Assembly: GCA_001767435.1 (NCBI GenBank) | Contig: MEKT01000025.1 | Location: 1-56,501, forward strand | Direction of reading: 5' to 3' | Source: Acidobacteria bacterium RIFCSPLOWO2_02_FULL_65_29 | GTDB taxonomy: Bacteria; Acidobacteriota; Vicinamibacteria; Vicinamibacterales; CAVVIG01 | DNA: 56,501 bases | Shown here: positions 33,513 to 41,205 of the stretch, piece by piece | Layout: each line of letters begins with the position of its first letter | Position numbering within the stretch: position 1 is the stretch's first letter | The notes under the pieces: generated by a model | What the model saw: only the letters and a program-made list of their open reading frames with translations | What the model was told of the DNA's origin: nothing | Database searches by the model: none | Program-made: the position numbers and the translations under genes

Positions 33513-34472
33513 ATGAAGTCTGTCTGTCTCGTGCTGCTCGGGGTCCTGCTCGCGGCTCCGGTTGCAGGCCAGACGACGGCTGCCGCAGACGTCGTGTCGG
33601 AGGTGCGCGCTGCCATTGGCGCACGCGATCTCGATCGCGCCGACGAGATCTTCACCAAGCGTCGCGCCGAGCGCGGCAACGTCCCCGAGATCATCGAGGC
33701 GCTGTCCTGGCTCGGCCGTGGAGCCCTCGCGGAAGGACAACTGGACCGAGCCGACCGCTACGCGCGAGAAGCGCAGCAACTCGCCGCGGCGTCACTTGGC
33801 AACCGTGCGCTCGATAGCGAGCCCCGCCTGGCGACGGCCGTGGGCGCTGGCATCGAAGTGCAGGCACAGGTACGGGGTCAACGAGGGCAGCGCTCAGACG
33901 CCGTGTACTTTCTGCAGCGACAGCTCGAGATCTACAAGGACACATCGATCCACAAGCGAATTCAGAAGAACGTCAACCTTCTCAGCCTCGACGGACAGCG
34001 CGCCCCCGCCCTCGATCGGTCTGAATTCCTCGGGTCTCCCCCGCCAACACTCGAGGCCCTGAAGGGGAAGGTGCTCGTGCTCTTCTTCTGGGCGCACTGG
34101 TGCCCGGACTGCAAGATTCAAGGACCGATTCTTTCGGAACTGCTCGCCAGATACCAGACACAGGGACTCACCGTCGTCGCGCCAACCCAGCGCTTCGGGT
34201 ATGTGGCGGGCGGCGCGCCGGCCGGTCCAGACGAAGAGCTTCGCTACATCCAACAGGTACGCGACACGTACTACCGGTTTCTTGCCGATGTACCAGTACC
34301 GGTGAGCGAGGCGAACCACAAGTTGTACGGCGTGAGCTCAACGCCAACCGTCGTCGTGGTTGACCGGCAGGGAATCGTCAGGCTGTACCATCCGGGCCGA
34401 ATGACGAAGGAAGAACTCGAGCAGCAGCTTCGCCCGCTTCTTGTTCCATCGAGCGCCGCTGCCAGAAATTGA
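33513..34472 (+). CDS. Exported TlpA-like thioredoxin with helical N-terminal domain
   Basis: A 319-residue protein. A signal peptide (1-20) is followed by a helical, TPR-like domain (about 25-155) and a redoxin domain (about 165-310) with active site W-A-H-W-C197-P-D-C200 and the cis-proline motif S-S-T-P-T-V-V-V. The W-C-x-x-C site is reduced or oxidised in the periplasm. TGGAGG 8 bp before ATG at 33513 fixes the start. It is followed 34 bp later by another thiol-redox gene, so the two likely work together, possibly in protein disulfide or copper-thiol chemistry. Confidence 0.85.
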   Translation: MKSVCLVLLGVLLAAPVAGQTTAAADVVSEVRAAIGARDLDRADEIFTKRRAERGNVPEIIEALSWLGRGALAEGQLDRADRYAREAQQLAAASLGNRALDSEPRLATAVGAGIEVQAQVRGQRGQRSDAVYFLQRQLEIYKDTSIHKRIQKNVNLLSLDGQRAPALDRSEFLGSPPPTLEALKGKVLVLFFWAHWCPDCKIQGPILSELLARYQTQGLTVVAPTQRFGYVAGGAPAGPDEELRYIQQVRDTYYRFLADVPVPVSEANHKLYGVSSTPTVVVVDRQGIVRLYHPGRMTKEELEQQLRPLLVPSSAAARN

Positions 34473-34506
34473 AGACTGGGGATTCCCGCTCACATTGAGG
34501 CGTCTG

Positions 34507-35568
34507 ATGATCATGAGATCGATGAGCTCTACACTCGCATTGCTCCTGTTCGTGAGTCTGCCCGCGCGGGCGCAGCAGGCTCCGCAGAAAATCGATGTGT
34601 CACGACTCGGCCCGCAGGCAGGTCAGGCGGTGCCCGATTTCCGGTTGCAGGATGCGCAAGGAAAGGTGTGGACGCGCGATTCAATCATGGGCCCAAGGGG
34701 CGCCATGCTGGTGTTCTCCCGATCGGTCGACTGGTGCCCGTACTGCAAGACACAGGTGATCGAGCTGCAGAGCCGCCTCGGCGAGCTGAAGGCGCAGGGG
34801 CTCGGCCTCGCGGTGATTACCTATGACTCGCCGGCCATCCTGGCCGACTTCAGCCGTCGTCGCGGCATTGCGTTCCCGCTCCTGTCGGATCCCGGCTCTC
34901 AGACGATCAACGCATACGGCATCCTGAACACCACAGTGGCCGCGGGCACCAGCAACTACGGCATCCCGTTTCCAGGCACATTCCTGATCGACCGGACCGG
35001 CAAGGTGACGTCGCGCTTCTTCGAGGAAGCCTACCAGGAGCGGAACACCATCTCGACGATCATGATCGCGCTTGGAAACGCGAAGACGCCGGCGGCGGCA
35101 AAGCGCATCGAGACGGATCATCTCGATATCACGAGCTATGTCAGCGACGAGGTGGTGGCCCCCGGATCCCTGTTCTCCGTCGTCTTCGACGTGAAGCCGA
35201 GCGCCGGCATCCACGTGTACGCCCCAGGTGCCGAGAATTACAGAATCATCACTTTCCGGATCGACGCCAACCCGATCCTGTCCACGAGGGCTGTGCAGTA
35301 TCCGGCATCTGAGATCTACCACTTCAAGCCGCTCGATGAGCGCGTGCCCGTGTTTCAGAAGCCGTTCCGACTCGTGCAAAGCATGGCGGTCAGCACGTCC
35401 ACTGAGGCCCGGGCGGCTCTGAAGGGCGTCGATACGGTCACGATTTCGGGCTCGTTCGAGTATCAGGCCTGCGACGATCGACTGTGTTTCACGCCACGCT
35501 CGATACCTGTGTCATACACCGTCAAGTTGCGGCAACTGGACACCGAGCGCGCAACGGTACCGAAGTGA
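34507..35568 (+). CDS. Peroxiredoxin-like/DsbD-N-terminal-domain fusion
   Basis: A 353-residue exported protein. After a signal peptide (1-22) comes an AhpC/TSA-Redoxin domain (about 40-190) with W-C77-P-Y-C80 and P-G-T-F-L-I-D. The C-terminal part (about 210-350) resembles the DsbD alpha (N-terminal) domain: V-K-P-S-A-G-I-H-V-Y-A-P-G, F-Q-K-P-F and the cysteine pair in Y-Q-A-C-D-D-R-L-C-F. In DsbD this domain receives electrons from the membrane module and passes them to periplasmic partners; joined to a redoxin it would make a self-contained relay. The ATG at 34507 follows a TGAGG site; nearby ATGs at 34513 and 34522 are alternatives. Confidence 0.8.
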   Translation: MIMRSMSSTLALLLFVSLPARAQQAPQKIDVSRLGPQAGQAVPDFRLQDAQGKVWTRDSIMGPRGAMLVFSRSVDWCPYCKTQVIELQSRLGELKAQGLGLAVITYDSPAILADFSRRRGIAFPLLSDPGSQTINAYGILNTTVAAGTSNYGIPFPGTFLIDRTGKVTSRFFEEAYQERNTISTIMIALGNAKTPAAAKRIETDHLDITSYVSDEVVAPGSLFSVVFDVKPSAGIHVYAPGAENYRIITFRIDANPILSTRAVQYPASEIYHFKPLDERVPVFQKPFRLVQSMAVSTSTEARAALKGVDTVTISGSFEYQACDDRLCFTPRSIPVSYTVKLRQLDTERATVPK

Positions 35569-35572
35569 AGCC

Positions 35573-35993
35573 GTGACTAGCACTAGCCGGCGCGTGTTTA
35601 TTCACGCCGCACTTGCGGGCGTCGCGCACGCGGCCGGTGTCGCTCGCCGGTTCGCCGCGACGCAAGGAGATCGCCGCATGCCTCGCGTCACGTCTGTGAC
35701 GTCAACGAGACCCTGTTGGACGTCGGCGCGTTGGAGCCGCACTTCAAGCAGGCGTTCGGAGACGGTCGCGTGCTGCAGGATGGTTTGCGAATTCTTGGTG
35801 GATACCGTGCGTCGGTTCAAACCAGCCGCCGAGGCGTACCGCTCGGTCGCGGACTCGCTTGGACTGCCTGTCGATCGCCTTCGACTCGTGGCAGTGCATG
35901 CGTGGGATATCGTGGGCGCGCTCCGTGCGGGATGCGTCGCAGCCTTCGTTGCCCGACCGGGGAAGGTCCTCTATCGGCATCGCGCAGTGTCTC
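35573..35993 (+). pseudogene. Decayed haloacid-dehalogenase-type gene
   Basis: The first segment (35573 onward) encodes a twin-arginine-like leader S-R-R-V-F-I-H-A-A. Near 35697-35785 a different frame reads C-D-V-N-E-T-L-L-D-V-G-A-L-E-P-H-F, the catalytic start of type II haloacid dehalogenases. Near 35815-35970 the first frame resumes with R-F-K-P-A-A-E-A-Y, L-V-A-V-H-A-W-D-I-V-G-A-L-R-A-G and A-F-V-A-R-P-G-K-V, the end of the same enzyme. The middle hundred or so codons are missing and two frameshifts separate the pieces. The gene is therefore dead. Confidence 0.75.
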
Positions 35994-36558
35994 TGCGCTC
36001 AGCGTGCTGAGCACGTTCCAGTGCTTCGCCTCGAGCGAGCAATGCGAGGCCAGCCAGCGGTGTTCGGCGTCCGTCAGGGCGCTCCGCGAAAAGCTGTCAC
36101 TTCGCAACAGCCGTGACGGTTCGAGCCGCTGCTCCCAGGCGCGAAGGACCGCGGTCGCCTTGTTGTCTTGACGGGCTTCCGCCAGACCGCGGGCGAGCGA
36201 CACCAGAAAGCCCAATCGATTCTGCAGGTCCTCTTGTTTGACCAGTCGGACCAGCCAATCCCACCGCAGTTCCGGATACCGCACCAGCAGCCAAGGCAGG
36301 GCTCCCACGACGCGGCCGTCCACGAGATGGAAGAAGTCCGGGTCGGCGCCGAAGATGCCGGCCTCGCGCATGCGCCGGCCGAGCGCCCGTGCCCACTCGG
36401 GCATGGGCCGGCCGGGCTCCACATAGGTTTCCAGGCGATGTCCGTCAAAGCTGCCGCCAGACCAGGACACGTGGGCGGCGATCCACGCGGCGATCTCCTC
36501 CCGCTCCTGGGGGGTGACGAAATCGGGCAGCAGCCGGAGTCCGCGCGGGGCGCGCTCC
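35985..36558 (-). pseudogene. AlkB-like N-terminus fused to an unrecognised domain (probably non-functional)
   Basis: Reading from about 36558 the frame gives G-L-R-L-L-P-D-F-V-T-P-Q-E-R-E-E-I-A-A-W-I, like the start of AlkB-type 2-oxoglutarate dioxygenases, but without an in-frame start codon before GTG at 36470 and without the H-x-D...H iron ligands. The following about 130 codons (L-V-D-G-R-V-V-G-A-L-P-W-L-L-V-R-Y-P, N-R-L-G-F-L-V-S-L-A-R, H-R-W-L-A-S-H) look coding but belong to no family I recognise. It overlaps the end of the propeller lipoprotein gene region and the dead dehalogenase. I judge it a scrambled remnant; a real short protein from 36470 cannot be excluded. Confidence 0.45.
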
Positions 36559-36568
36559 GCCGGCTGCG

Positions 36569-37738
36569 CTACTTCGCGGAGTACTTGGTGAACGCGCCGC
36601 CCGCCTGGACGAAGGAGTTCGGTCCCTCGGCGGCGAAGACGTCGCCGTCGCCGTCGACCGCCACGCCTTCACCCGCGACGCCCTGGTAGGCGCGATCCTC
36701 ACGATCGAACGGCGGGATGAACGCCGTGACGCGGTCCTCGTCGACCGGGCCGATGCGTACGCCGTCGCGCCAGTTCGGATGGTTCAGCGGCCCCGACTCC
36801 GAGTCGATCGCGTAGAGCGTCTCGCCCTTGATGAAGAGCCCGCTGACGCGGCTGAACGTGTAGCGCGACTCGAGGTAGTTCCCCTCCTGGTCGAAGATCT
36901 CGAGGCGATGGTTGCCGCGATCGGCCACCCATAGCCGTCCCTTCGAGTCGAATACCATGGCATGCGGCGTCCGGAACTCGCCGTGACGCACGCCGATCTT
37001 CCCCCACGACTTGATGAACTTGCCGTCGGGCGAGAACTTGCTGATGCGGCTCGTCGCGCCCCTCGCGAGGCCTTCGGTGATCGCGGCGTTCGTCGTCATG
37101 CCCTGGGCATCGTGTCCGTCGGACACGTAGATGCTGCCGTCCGGGCCGATGACGACATCGTTGGGCTGGTTGAACTGGCCGTCGCCGTTGCCCGGCTTGC
37201 CGGCGATCCCGAGACTCAGCAGCTTCTCACCCTTGGGGCTGAACTTGTGGACCTGGTGCCCCTTCGTGCCGGCCTTGTTGCCCGAGAAGTCGGCCACCCA
37301 CACGTTGCCGTCCTTGTCGGCCGCGATGCCGTGCGGCGTCACCATCACGCCCTTGCCGATGTTCGCCAGCACCGCACCGGTCTTGCGGTCGAACTTGAAG
37401 ACCGGATCGACCAGGTTCGTCTCGCAGTTGACCGCGCCGCCGCCTGCGCCACCGCCGGCACCAGCGCCGCAGCGCTCGTACGCCCAAATGTTGCCGTCGA
37501 TCGGGTCGATGTCGATGCCGGCCGTCGTACCCCAGGATCGCCCGGCGGGCAGCTGGCCCCAGTTGCGCGTGACGTTCGGGGCCGGATTCGGCAACCCGGC
37601 ACCGGTGATTGGATTCCCCACACTCGGCGGGGCGGCTGGCGCGGCTGTTTCAGCGGGGCCACCCGCGCCCCCGCACGCCGCCAGCAGTAGCGTGGCGCAG
37701 GCGCCGACGGTGGAAAACACCATTCGTGACGAAGACAT
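36569..37738 (-). CDS. Beta-propeller (NHL-type) lipoprotein
   Basis: A 389-residue lipoprotein: the signal peptide ends in a lipobox L-L-A-A-C22. A low-complexity Ala/Pro/Gly region and a G-A-G-G-G-A-G-G-G stretch (about 90-102) are followed by NHL repeats such as T-P-H-G-I-A-A-D-K-D-G-N-V-W-V-A-D, Q-P-N-D-V-V-I-G-P-D-G-S-I-Y-V-S-D-G and R-L-W-V-A-D-R-G-N-H-R-L-E-I-F-D. This is a six-bladed propeller like that of peptidylglycine amidating lyase, but function is unknown. GGAGGAGG precedes the ATG at 37738. It is the last gene inside the tRNA-Ser-bounded segment. Confidence 0.88.
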   Translation of the reverse strand: MSSSRMVFSTVGACATLLLAACGGAGGPAETAAPAAPPSVGNPITGAGLPNPAPNVTRNWGQLPAGRSWGTTAGIDIDPIDGNIWAYERCGAGAGGGAGGGAVNCETNLVDPVFKFDRKTGAVLANIGKGVMVTPHGIAADKDGNVWVADFSGNKAGTKGHQVHKFSPKGEKLLSLGIAGKPGNGDGQFNQPNDVVIGPDGSIYVSDGHDAQGMTTNAAITEGLARGATSRISKFSPDGKFIKSWGKIGVRHGEFRTPHAMVFDSKGRLWVADRGNHRLEIFDQEGNYLESRYTFSRVSGLFIKGETLYAIDSESGPLNHPNWRDGVRIGPVDEDRVTAFIPPFDREDRAYQGVAGEGVAVDGDGDVFAAEGPNSFVQAGGAFTKYSAK

Positions 37739-37847
37739 CAGACCTCCTCCTTGACGCTGTTAAGTAGACAGGACGAGCGGCGCCCGCTGCAAGAGAAAAC
37801 CTGCGGACCGTCGGGCCGCGGGAGCAGCCGCGTCACCCGCAGTGGTG

Positions 37848-37868
37848 CGAATCGCACCCTCTCCGCCA
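37848..37868 (+). other. tRNA-Ser 3'-end fragment, putative attachment site (right)
   Basis: The sequence CGAATCGCACCCTCTCCGCC plus a final A matches 20 of 21 bases at the 3' end of the tRNA-Ser(CGA) at 18969-18989, in the same orientation. The 5' part of a tRNA is absent: no GGAGAGG acceptor strand, D-arm or anticodon arm precedes it. An isolated tRNA 3' end 19 kb from the intact gene is the classical attR remnant of an integrated element. Confidence 0.55.
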
Positions 37869-37974
37869 ATCATCGATCCTTTGTTTTCAATATCTTAGCC
37901 GGCGTAGTGATTGCTCAGCGGGCGACGCCGCTCAGCCGACGCTCCATTTGTTCAGACAGGTTCGCGCCAGCAGG

Positions 37975-38643
37975 TCAGCCTCGTAGTGCCTGGTAGGCGA
38001 TCATCGCGAACAGACCGGCCGTGAGGAAGATCAGCACGAGCAAGCCCTTGTACAGGCGATTCAACGCAGCAAACTTGGCCAGGTTGACCAAGCTCATTTG
38101 TTGGGACTGCTGAACCAGCTCGCGGTTCAACTGATCGAACCTCGCTTGCCGCCACCTCTCGTTGTATTCGTCGACGCTTTGAGCGGCGACGTCACGCATG
38201 AAGCAGAGGCCGGCCGATTCCGTTCCGGAGGATTCCATTCCATGCGCCCTCTGAAGCAAAGACTGAAGCCGCGGCTTCAGTTCGTCGATGGCTTCGATGA
38301 AGACGTACAGCGACAAGGCCAAGTAGCTGCCCGCATAGGTCCACAACCAGGATCGGTCGATGCCTGACTGGAACACCTCGGGCCGCATGAGGACCAGAAC
38401 GTTCACTGCGTTGAGGGTACCGAGGATGATGAGCCCGAACCGTGTCTTGCGGTCCTGCAACTCGGCACACTCCATGTACCGATCGAGGAGGTCCGTGAGC
38501 GCTCGATAGCGCTCCCAAGGATCCAGGACGCGCGTCTCGAGGGACTTCTCGAGCTTCTTCCGTTTCTTTGCAGCCTTCTTGTCCGCCCTCTTCTCGTCCT
38601 CCGACAGAGGCGGCGCTTCCTGTTGGTTCGGCAGGTCTACCAT
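37975..38643 (-). CDS. Three-helix membrane protein, unrecognised
   Basis: A 222-residue protein. Residues 10-35 are highly charged (K-K-A-A-K-K-R-K-K-L-E-K), followed by an amphipathic helix and a likely hairpin of two membrane helices (about 68-88 and 101-121), a cytosolic helical section of about 70 residues, and a final membrane helix (about 195-218). The layout of two helices, soluble helical core and C-terminal helix loosely resembles PycTM/DUF5706-type effectors, but there is no cyclase gene nearby and no family motif I can confirm. The start is set at ATG 38643. Confidence 0.6.
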   Translation of the reverse strand: MVDLPNQQEAPPLSEDEKRADKKAAKKRKKLEKSLETRVLDPWERYRALTDLLDRYMECAELQDRKTRFGLIILGTLNAVNVLVLMRPEVFQSGIDRSWLWTYAGSYLALSLYVFIEAIDELKPRLQSLLQRAHGMESSGTESAGLCFMRDVAAQSVDEYNERWRQARFDQLNRELVQQSQQMSLVNLAKFAALNRLYKGLLVLIFLTAGLFAMIAYQALRG

Positions 38644-38694
38644 CACGAGCCCCCGGCCGCCAGGCCGATCGGAAGAGAGCGATGCGGATGCCAC

Positions 38695-38999
38695 CGACCG
38701 TGGCTCAGGTCGGGCACGTCTCCGCGTCGGTCAGCCGTGCCCTGAGAGGTCTTTCGGCGAGTGCGACTCGGAGCGTCCCTCAACTCGAACCCCTTATCTT
38801 CAGAGCCGTCATTGTATTCCGAGCGCTCTGGCTCCGTTTCGGTTGTCGTCCCTGTTTGTAGGTAGCTACGCGAGTCTTGTCACGGAGGCAGGAAATCCCG
38901 CTCTGCTGCGCCGCACGGAGCCGACCGAAACGGGCACGTCGAAAAGGCCGAGTGGCACGGCCTTTGCGAACGCGACGCGCGGTGCATGTCGGGCGGGCG
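38695..38999. other. Region without a supported gene
   Basis: About 300 bp upstream of the membrane protein gene. The plus strand is open in one frame but shows no family similarity before the VIT-like remnant. Nothing else is seen. Confidence 0.4.
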
Positions 39000-39130
39000 A
39001 CGCAGGCATCACGTTGCTCACAGGGCGGAGCGTGTCGGTGTCGGGCGGACGACAGGTCGTCTTCGGCCTCGGCGCTGCCGCACTGACGTTCGGCGTGGGA
39101 CGACTGATTGGAGCCGCAGGTGACGTCGGT
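39000..39130 (+). pseudogene. C-terminal remnant of a VIT1/CCC1-like transporter
   Basis: The frame reads L-L-T-G-R-S-V-S, R-Q-V-V-F-G-L-G-A-A-A-L-T-F-G-V-G-R-L-I-G, the last helix and preceding loop of VIT1/CCC1 family iron/manganese transporters. The remainder of the gene (about 200 codons) is absent upstream and the frame continues without a stop into the next small membrane protein frame. Confidence 0.5.
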
Positions 39131-39175
39131 GTCGCGCGAGACGCCGTGTCACTCTCGATCGCGTGGAGGGCAACC

Positions 39176-39430
39176 GTGTGGAAGAACATAGCGGCTCGCG
39201 CGTCGGCTCTCGCAGGCCTCCTGTTTGGCGCACTCTCCGTCGTCGTGGGAACCCGTGTGTTGACCGGCATCGATCGCCCCGACTACGTCGTGCTGCCGTG
39301 GCTCGTGCGCTACAACGTCGCCGCCGGAATTGTTGGCGTCGTCGTCGGGGTGGGATTGTGGACGTTGCGGATGTGGTTCGAGGTTGGCCAGATAGAGCGC
39401 TTTTCGCCGGCGTGTAGTGCAGGACTTTAG
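39176..39430 (+). CDS. Small membrane protein truncated by a palindromic repeat
   Basis: From GTG 39176 (GGAGGG 7 bp before it) the frame encodes 84 residues with two hydrophobic helices (about 8-26 and 41-62). The last residues (F-S-P-A-C-S-A-G-L) are encoded by the dispersed palindromic repeat, not by the original gene. The protein is therefore shorter than its ancestor. Family unknown; whether the product is made or functional is open. Confidence 0.5.
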   Translation: MWKNIAARASALAGLLFGALSVVVGTRVLTGIDRPDYVVLPWLVRYNVAAGIVGVVVGVGLWTLRMWFEVGQIERFSPACSAGL

Positions 39431-39478
39431 TCCTGCCTACCGCGGCACGCGTGCAGGTCTAAAGACCTGCGCTACACC
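39407..39478. repeat. Dispersed palindromic repeat, copy 2, with an inverted partner
   Basis: Two palindromes lie head to head: GCAGGACTTTAGTCCTGC (39419-39436) and GCAGGTCTAAAGACCTGC (39453-39470). The outer ends GTGTAG and CTACAC also pair, so the whole 67-bp element can fold as one large cruciform. The left unit matches the copy near 18.8 kb. It separates two truncated genes. Confidence 0.8.
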
Positions 39479-39483
39479 ATTCT

Positions 39484-39780
39484 GAAAACTGCCGTAGTGG
39501 TACGCGCCTGCCCGCATCGCCTCAACGGCCGTGGGCAGGCTCTTATGGGCCGTGAGCATCACCACGACGGTGTCTGGGCAACACTTCCTCAGCTCCCGGA
39601 GCAACGTGAGGCCGTCTCCGTCAGGCAGCTGATAGTCCAAGAGCGCAAGGTCCAGGTCGTCTCCAAAAAGGGCGCGAGCATCTGCCGCCGACTCGGCGTC
39701 GACGAGGTCGTACCCGGCCTCGGCGAGGTCTTTCCGCAGCGCAGTCGTCCCGCACAGGTCTTGGTCAGGCGGCCGTCGAG
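39484..39780 (-). pseudogene. Truncated receiver domain of an NtrC-type response regulator
   Basis: The minus-strand frame reads A-E-A-G-Y-D-L-V-D-A-E-S-A-A-D-A, L-D-L-A-L-L-D-Y-Q-L-P-D-G-D-G-L (phosphoacceptor Asp in L-L-D-Y), V-V-V-M-L-T-A-H-K-S, T-A-V-E-A-M-R-A-G-A-Y-H-Y. This is the receiver domain of an acidobacterial NtrC-like regulator. The N-terminal D-D pair is missing, and at A-Y-H-Y the coding sequence runs into the palindromic repeat, losing the conserved lysine, the AAA+ and the DNA-binding domains. Confidence 0.75.
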
Positions 39781-39787
39781 GCGCCGC

Positions 39788-40355
39788 TCACCGACCGCCG
39801 ATCACGGCGCGGAAGACGATCTCGAACGGACGCAGCAGGTCGGGATCTTCCTTGAGCTCGGCGAACTCCCGGCCCCAGCGTCGAACGCGCTCGACATCCA
39901 GCCGGGCGCCCTGCCGGCGCACGATGCTCTCCATATCGCTTAAGTCGTGCGTTCGCGCGGCCACGAGCTTGTAGACGATGAGGTGCTCGGCGGGGCACGT
40001 GCGCAGTGGCAGACTCGGGACAATCTCCCACGAGGACGCCATCTCGATCGCCTCGATCTCGAATGGAAACGCGGCGAGCGCGACGTCGATCTCGACGCCG
40101 TCACGGGTTTTCAACAGCAGGACGCGATTGGCGAGGGCGAAGGCCTCGGCATCCGGGCGTCTGGCCTCAAAACCGTCCGAGCAGCGCGTCAATCACGGGA
40201 CGCTCGTCGCCATACGACGCCAGCGCCGAAAAGTATGCGTCGCTCGTCGCGCGCGGCTGCCCCCAGCGGTGGACGGCCCGAGCCACTGCTTCAATCGGGC
40301 GCGAGTCTCGGCGTCGAGAGGCGGCGGCGAGAGGCGGCGGCGAGTCCGGCGACAA
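39788..40355 (-). pseudogene. Frameshifted DUF6036-like nucleotidyltransferase
   Basis: Two frames together make one protein. The first (40355 to about 40170) encodes H-R-W-G-Q-P-R-A-T-S-D...D-A-L-L-G-R-F; the second (about 40170 to 39788) continues E-A-R-R-P-D-A...N-R-V-L-L-L-K-T-R-D-G-V-E-I-D-V-A-L and A-E-H-L-I-V-Y-K-L. This is the arrangement of small nucleotidyltransferase-fold proteins of the DUF6036 kind. Removing one base from the A4 run at 40170-40173 (plus strand) restores the frame. The start is unclear (TTG at 40355). It may be a true pseudogene or a homopolymer sequencing error. Confidence 0.7.
40317..40345. repeat. 13-bp tandem duplication
   Basis: The unit GAGGCGGCGGCGA occurs twice in succession upstream of the nucleotidyltransferase frame. 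It is a simple duplication in GC-rich DNA. Confidence 0.6.
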
Positions 40356-40359
40356 TGGA

Positions 40360-41205
40360 TTACTTGGCCATCGCGGCCGGAATCGGCAAGGTGACCTTCC
40401 CTGTGGCGGCCCACTCAGCTCCGCGCGCGAACGTCGTCATGAACGCCGGCGTCTGCACGGTCTCCACGTCGTGCCCCAGCGCCGTGGTGAAGACGCGCCC
40501 CTTGCCGTAGTCGACCGTCCACAGCATCGGCTGGTGCGCACCGGCGCCCTCGAGCGGCTGCGGCGCTTTCGCATCGGTACGGCTGGCTTTGTAGAGCTCA
40601 TGATCGTCGTAGGCCGTGGCCAGCACATGGTAGGAGCCCGCCGGCTGCCAGCGCAGGTTTCCGTAGAGCTCATCGTTCGTCTGAGGGAACGACAGCTTCA
40701 GCCCGTTGGTGATCGGGTGGCTCGGATCCTTGATGTCGACCACGAAGTTGTGGCGAGCCGAATGGTGGCCGTTGTTCGGTCTCCAGTTGCCTGCCGACAT
40801 CTTCTCGTATTCCGTCCAGCCATTGAACGCCGCCATCGAGAAGTGGTAGACGACCAGACCCTTGCCGGCGCGCACGAAATCGAGCAGCGCGTTGTCCGAT
40901 CGGTCTCCCCAGCGCAGTTCGGGCCTGCCGCGCTCGAAGTAGTTCACGACCACCAGGTCGTACGGCGCCAGGGTTTCCGGGCCAGCTCCCCGGAATTCTT
41001 CCGTGACGCGGACCTCGAACCTTTTCGTGTCTTCCAGAATCTTGCGCAAGAGCGGCGTCGTGCCCTTCCAGTCGTGCCCGTTCTGGCCGGTCACGATCAG
41101 GACGGCAATCTGTGCCGGTCCAGGAGCGGGAGTGGGCTGCTGGGCGTACGCCAGAATTCCAAAGGCGCAGATCAATGATGCGATAACAGTCAGTCGTCTT
41201 CTCAC
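40360..41205 (-). CDS. Exported ThuA-domain protein
   Basis: A 281-residue protein with a signal peptide (1-21, ending A-Y-A-Q). The ThuA-like glutamine-amidotransferase-fold domain spans about 30-270: V-L-I-V-T-G-Q-N-G-H-D-W, D-L-V-V-V-N-Y-F-E, G-K-G-L-V-V-Y-H-F-S-M-A-A-F and H-P-I-T-N-G-L. ThuA proteins are associated with trehalose/sugar use or unknown hydrolysis. The GTG at 41205 with GGAGGTG 5 bp before it is the likely start. It is transcribed away from the ATPase gene. Confidence 0.88.
   Translation of the reverse strand: MRRRLTVIASLICAFGILAYAQQPTPAPGPAQIAVLIVTGQNGHDWKGTTPLLRKILEDTKRFEVRVTEEFRGAGPETLAPYDLVVVNYFERGRPELRWGDRSDNALLDFVRAGKGLVVYHFSMAAFNGWTEYEKMSAGNWRPNNGHHSARHNFVVDIKDPSHPITNGLKLSFPQTNDELYGNLRWQPAGSYHVLATAYDDHELYKASRTDAKAPQPLEGAGAHQPMLWTVDYGKGRVFTTALGHDVETVQTPAFMTTFARGAEWAATGKVTLPIPAAMAK

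Noticed and set aside
19000-37850. Integrase or transposase gene supporting an integrated element
   Set aside because: None of the open frames between the two tRNA-derived sites shows integrase or transposase motifs, so mobility is inferred from the duplicated tRNA end only.
37801-37868. A second complete tRNA-Ser
   Set aside because: Only the T-arm and acceptor 3' strand are recognisable; no matching 5' acceptor strand, D-arm or anticodon arm precedes it.
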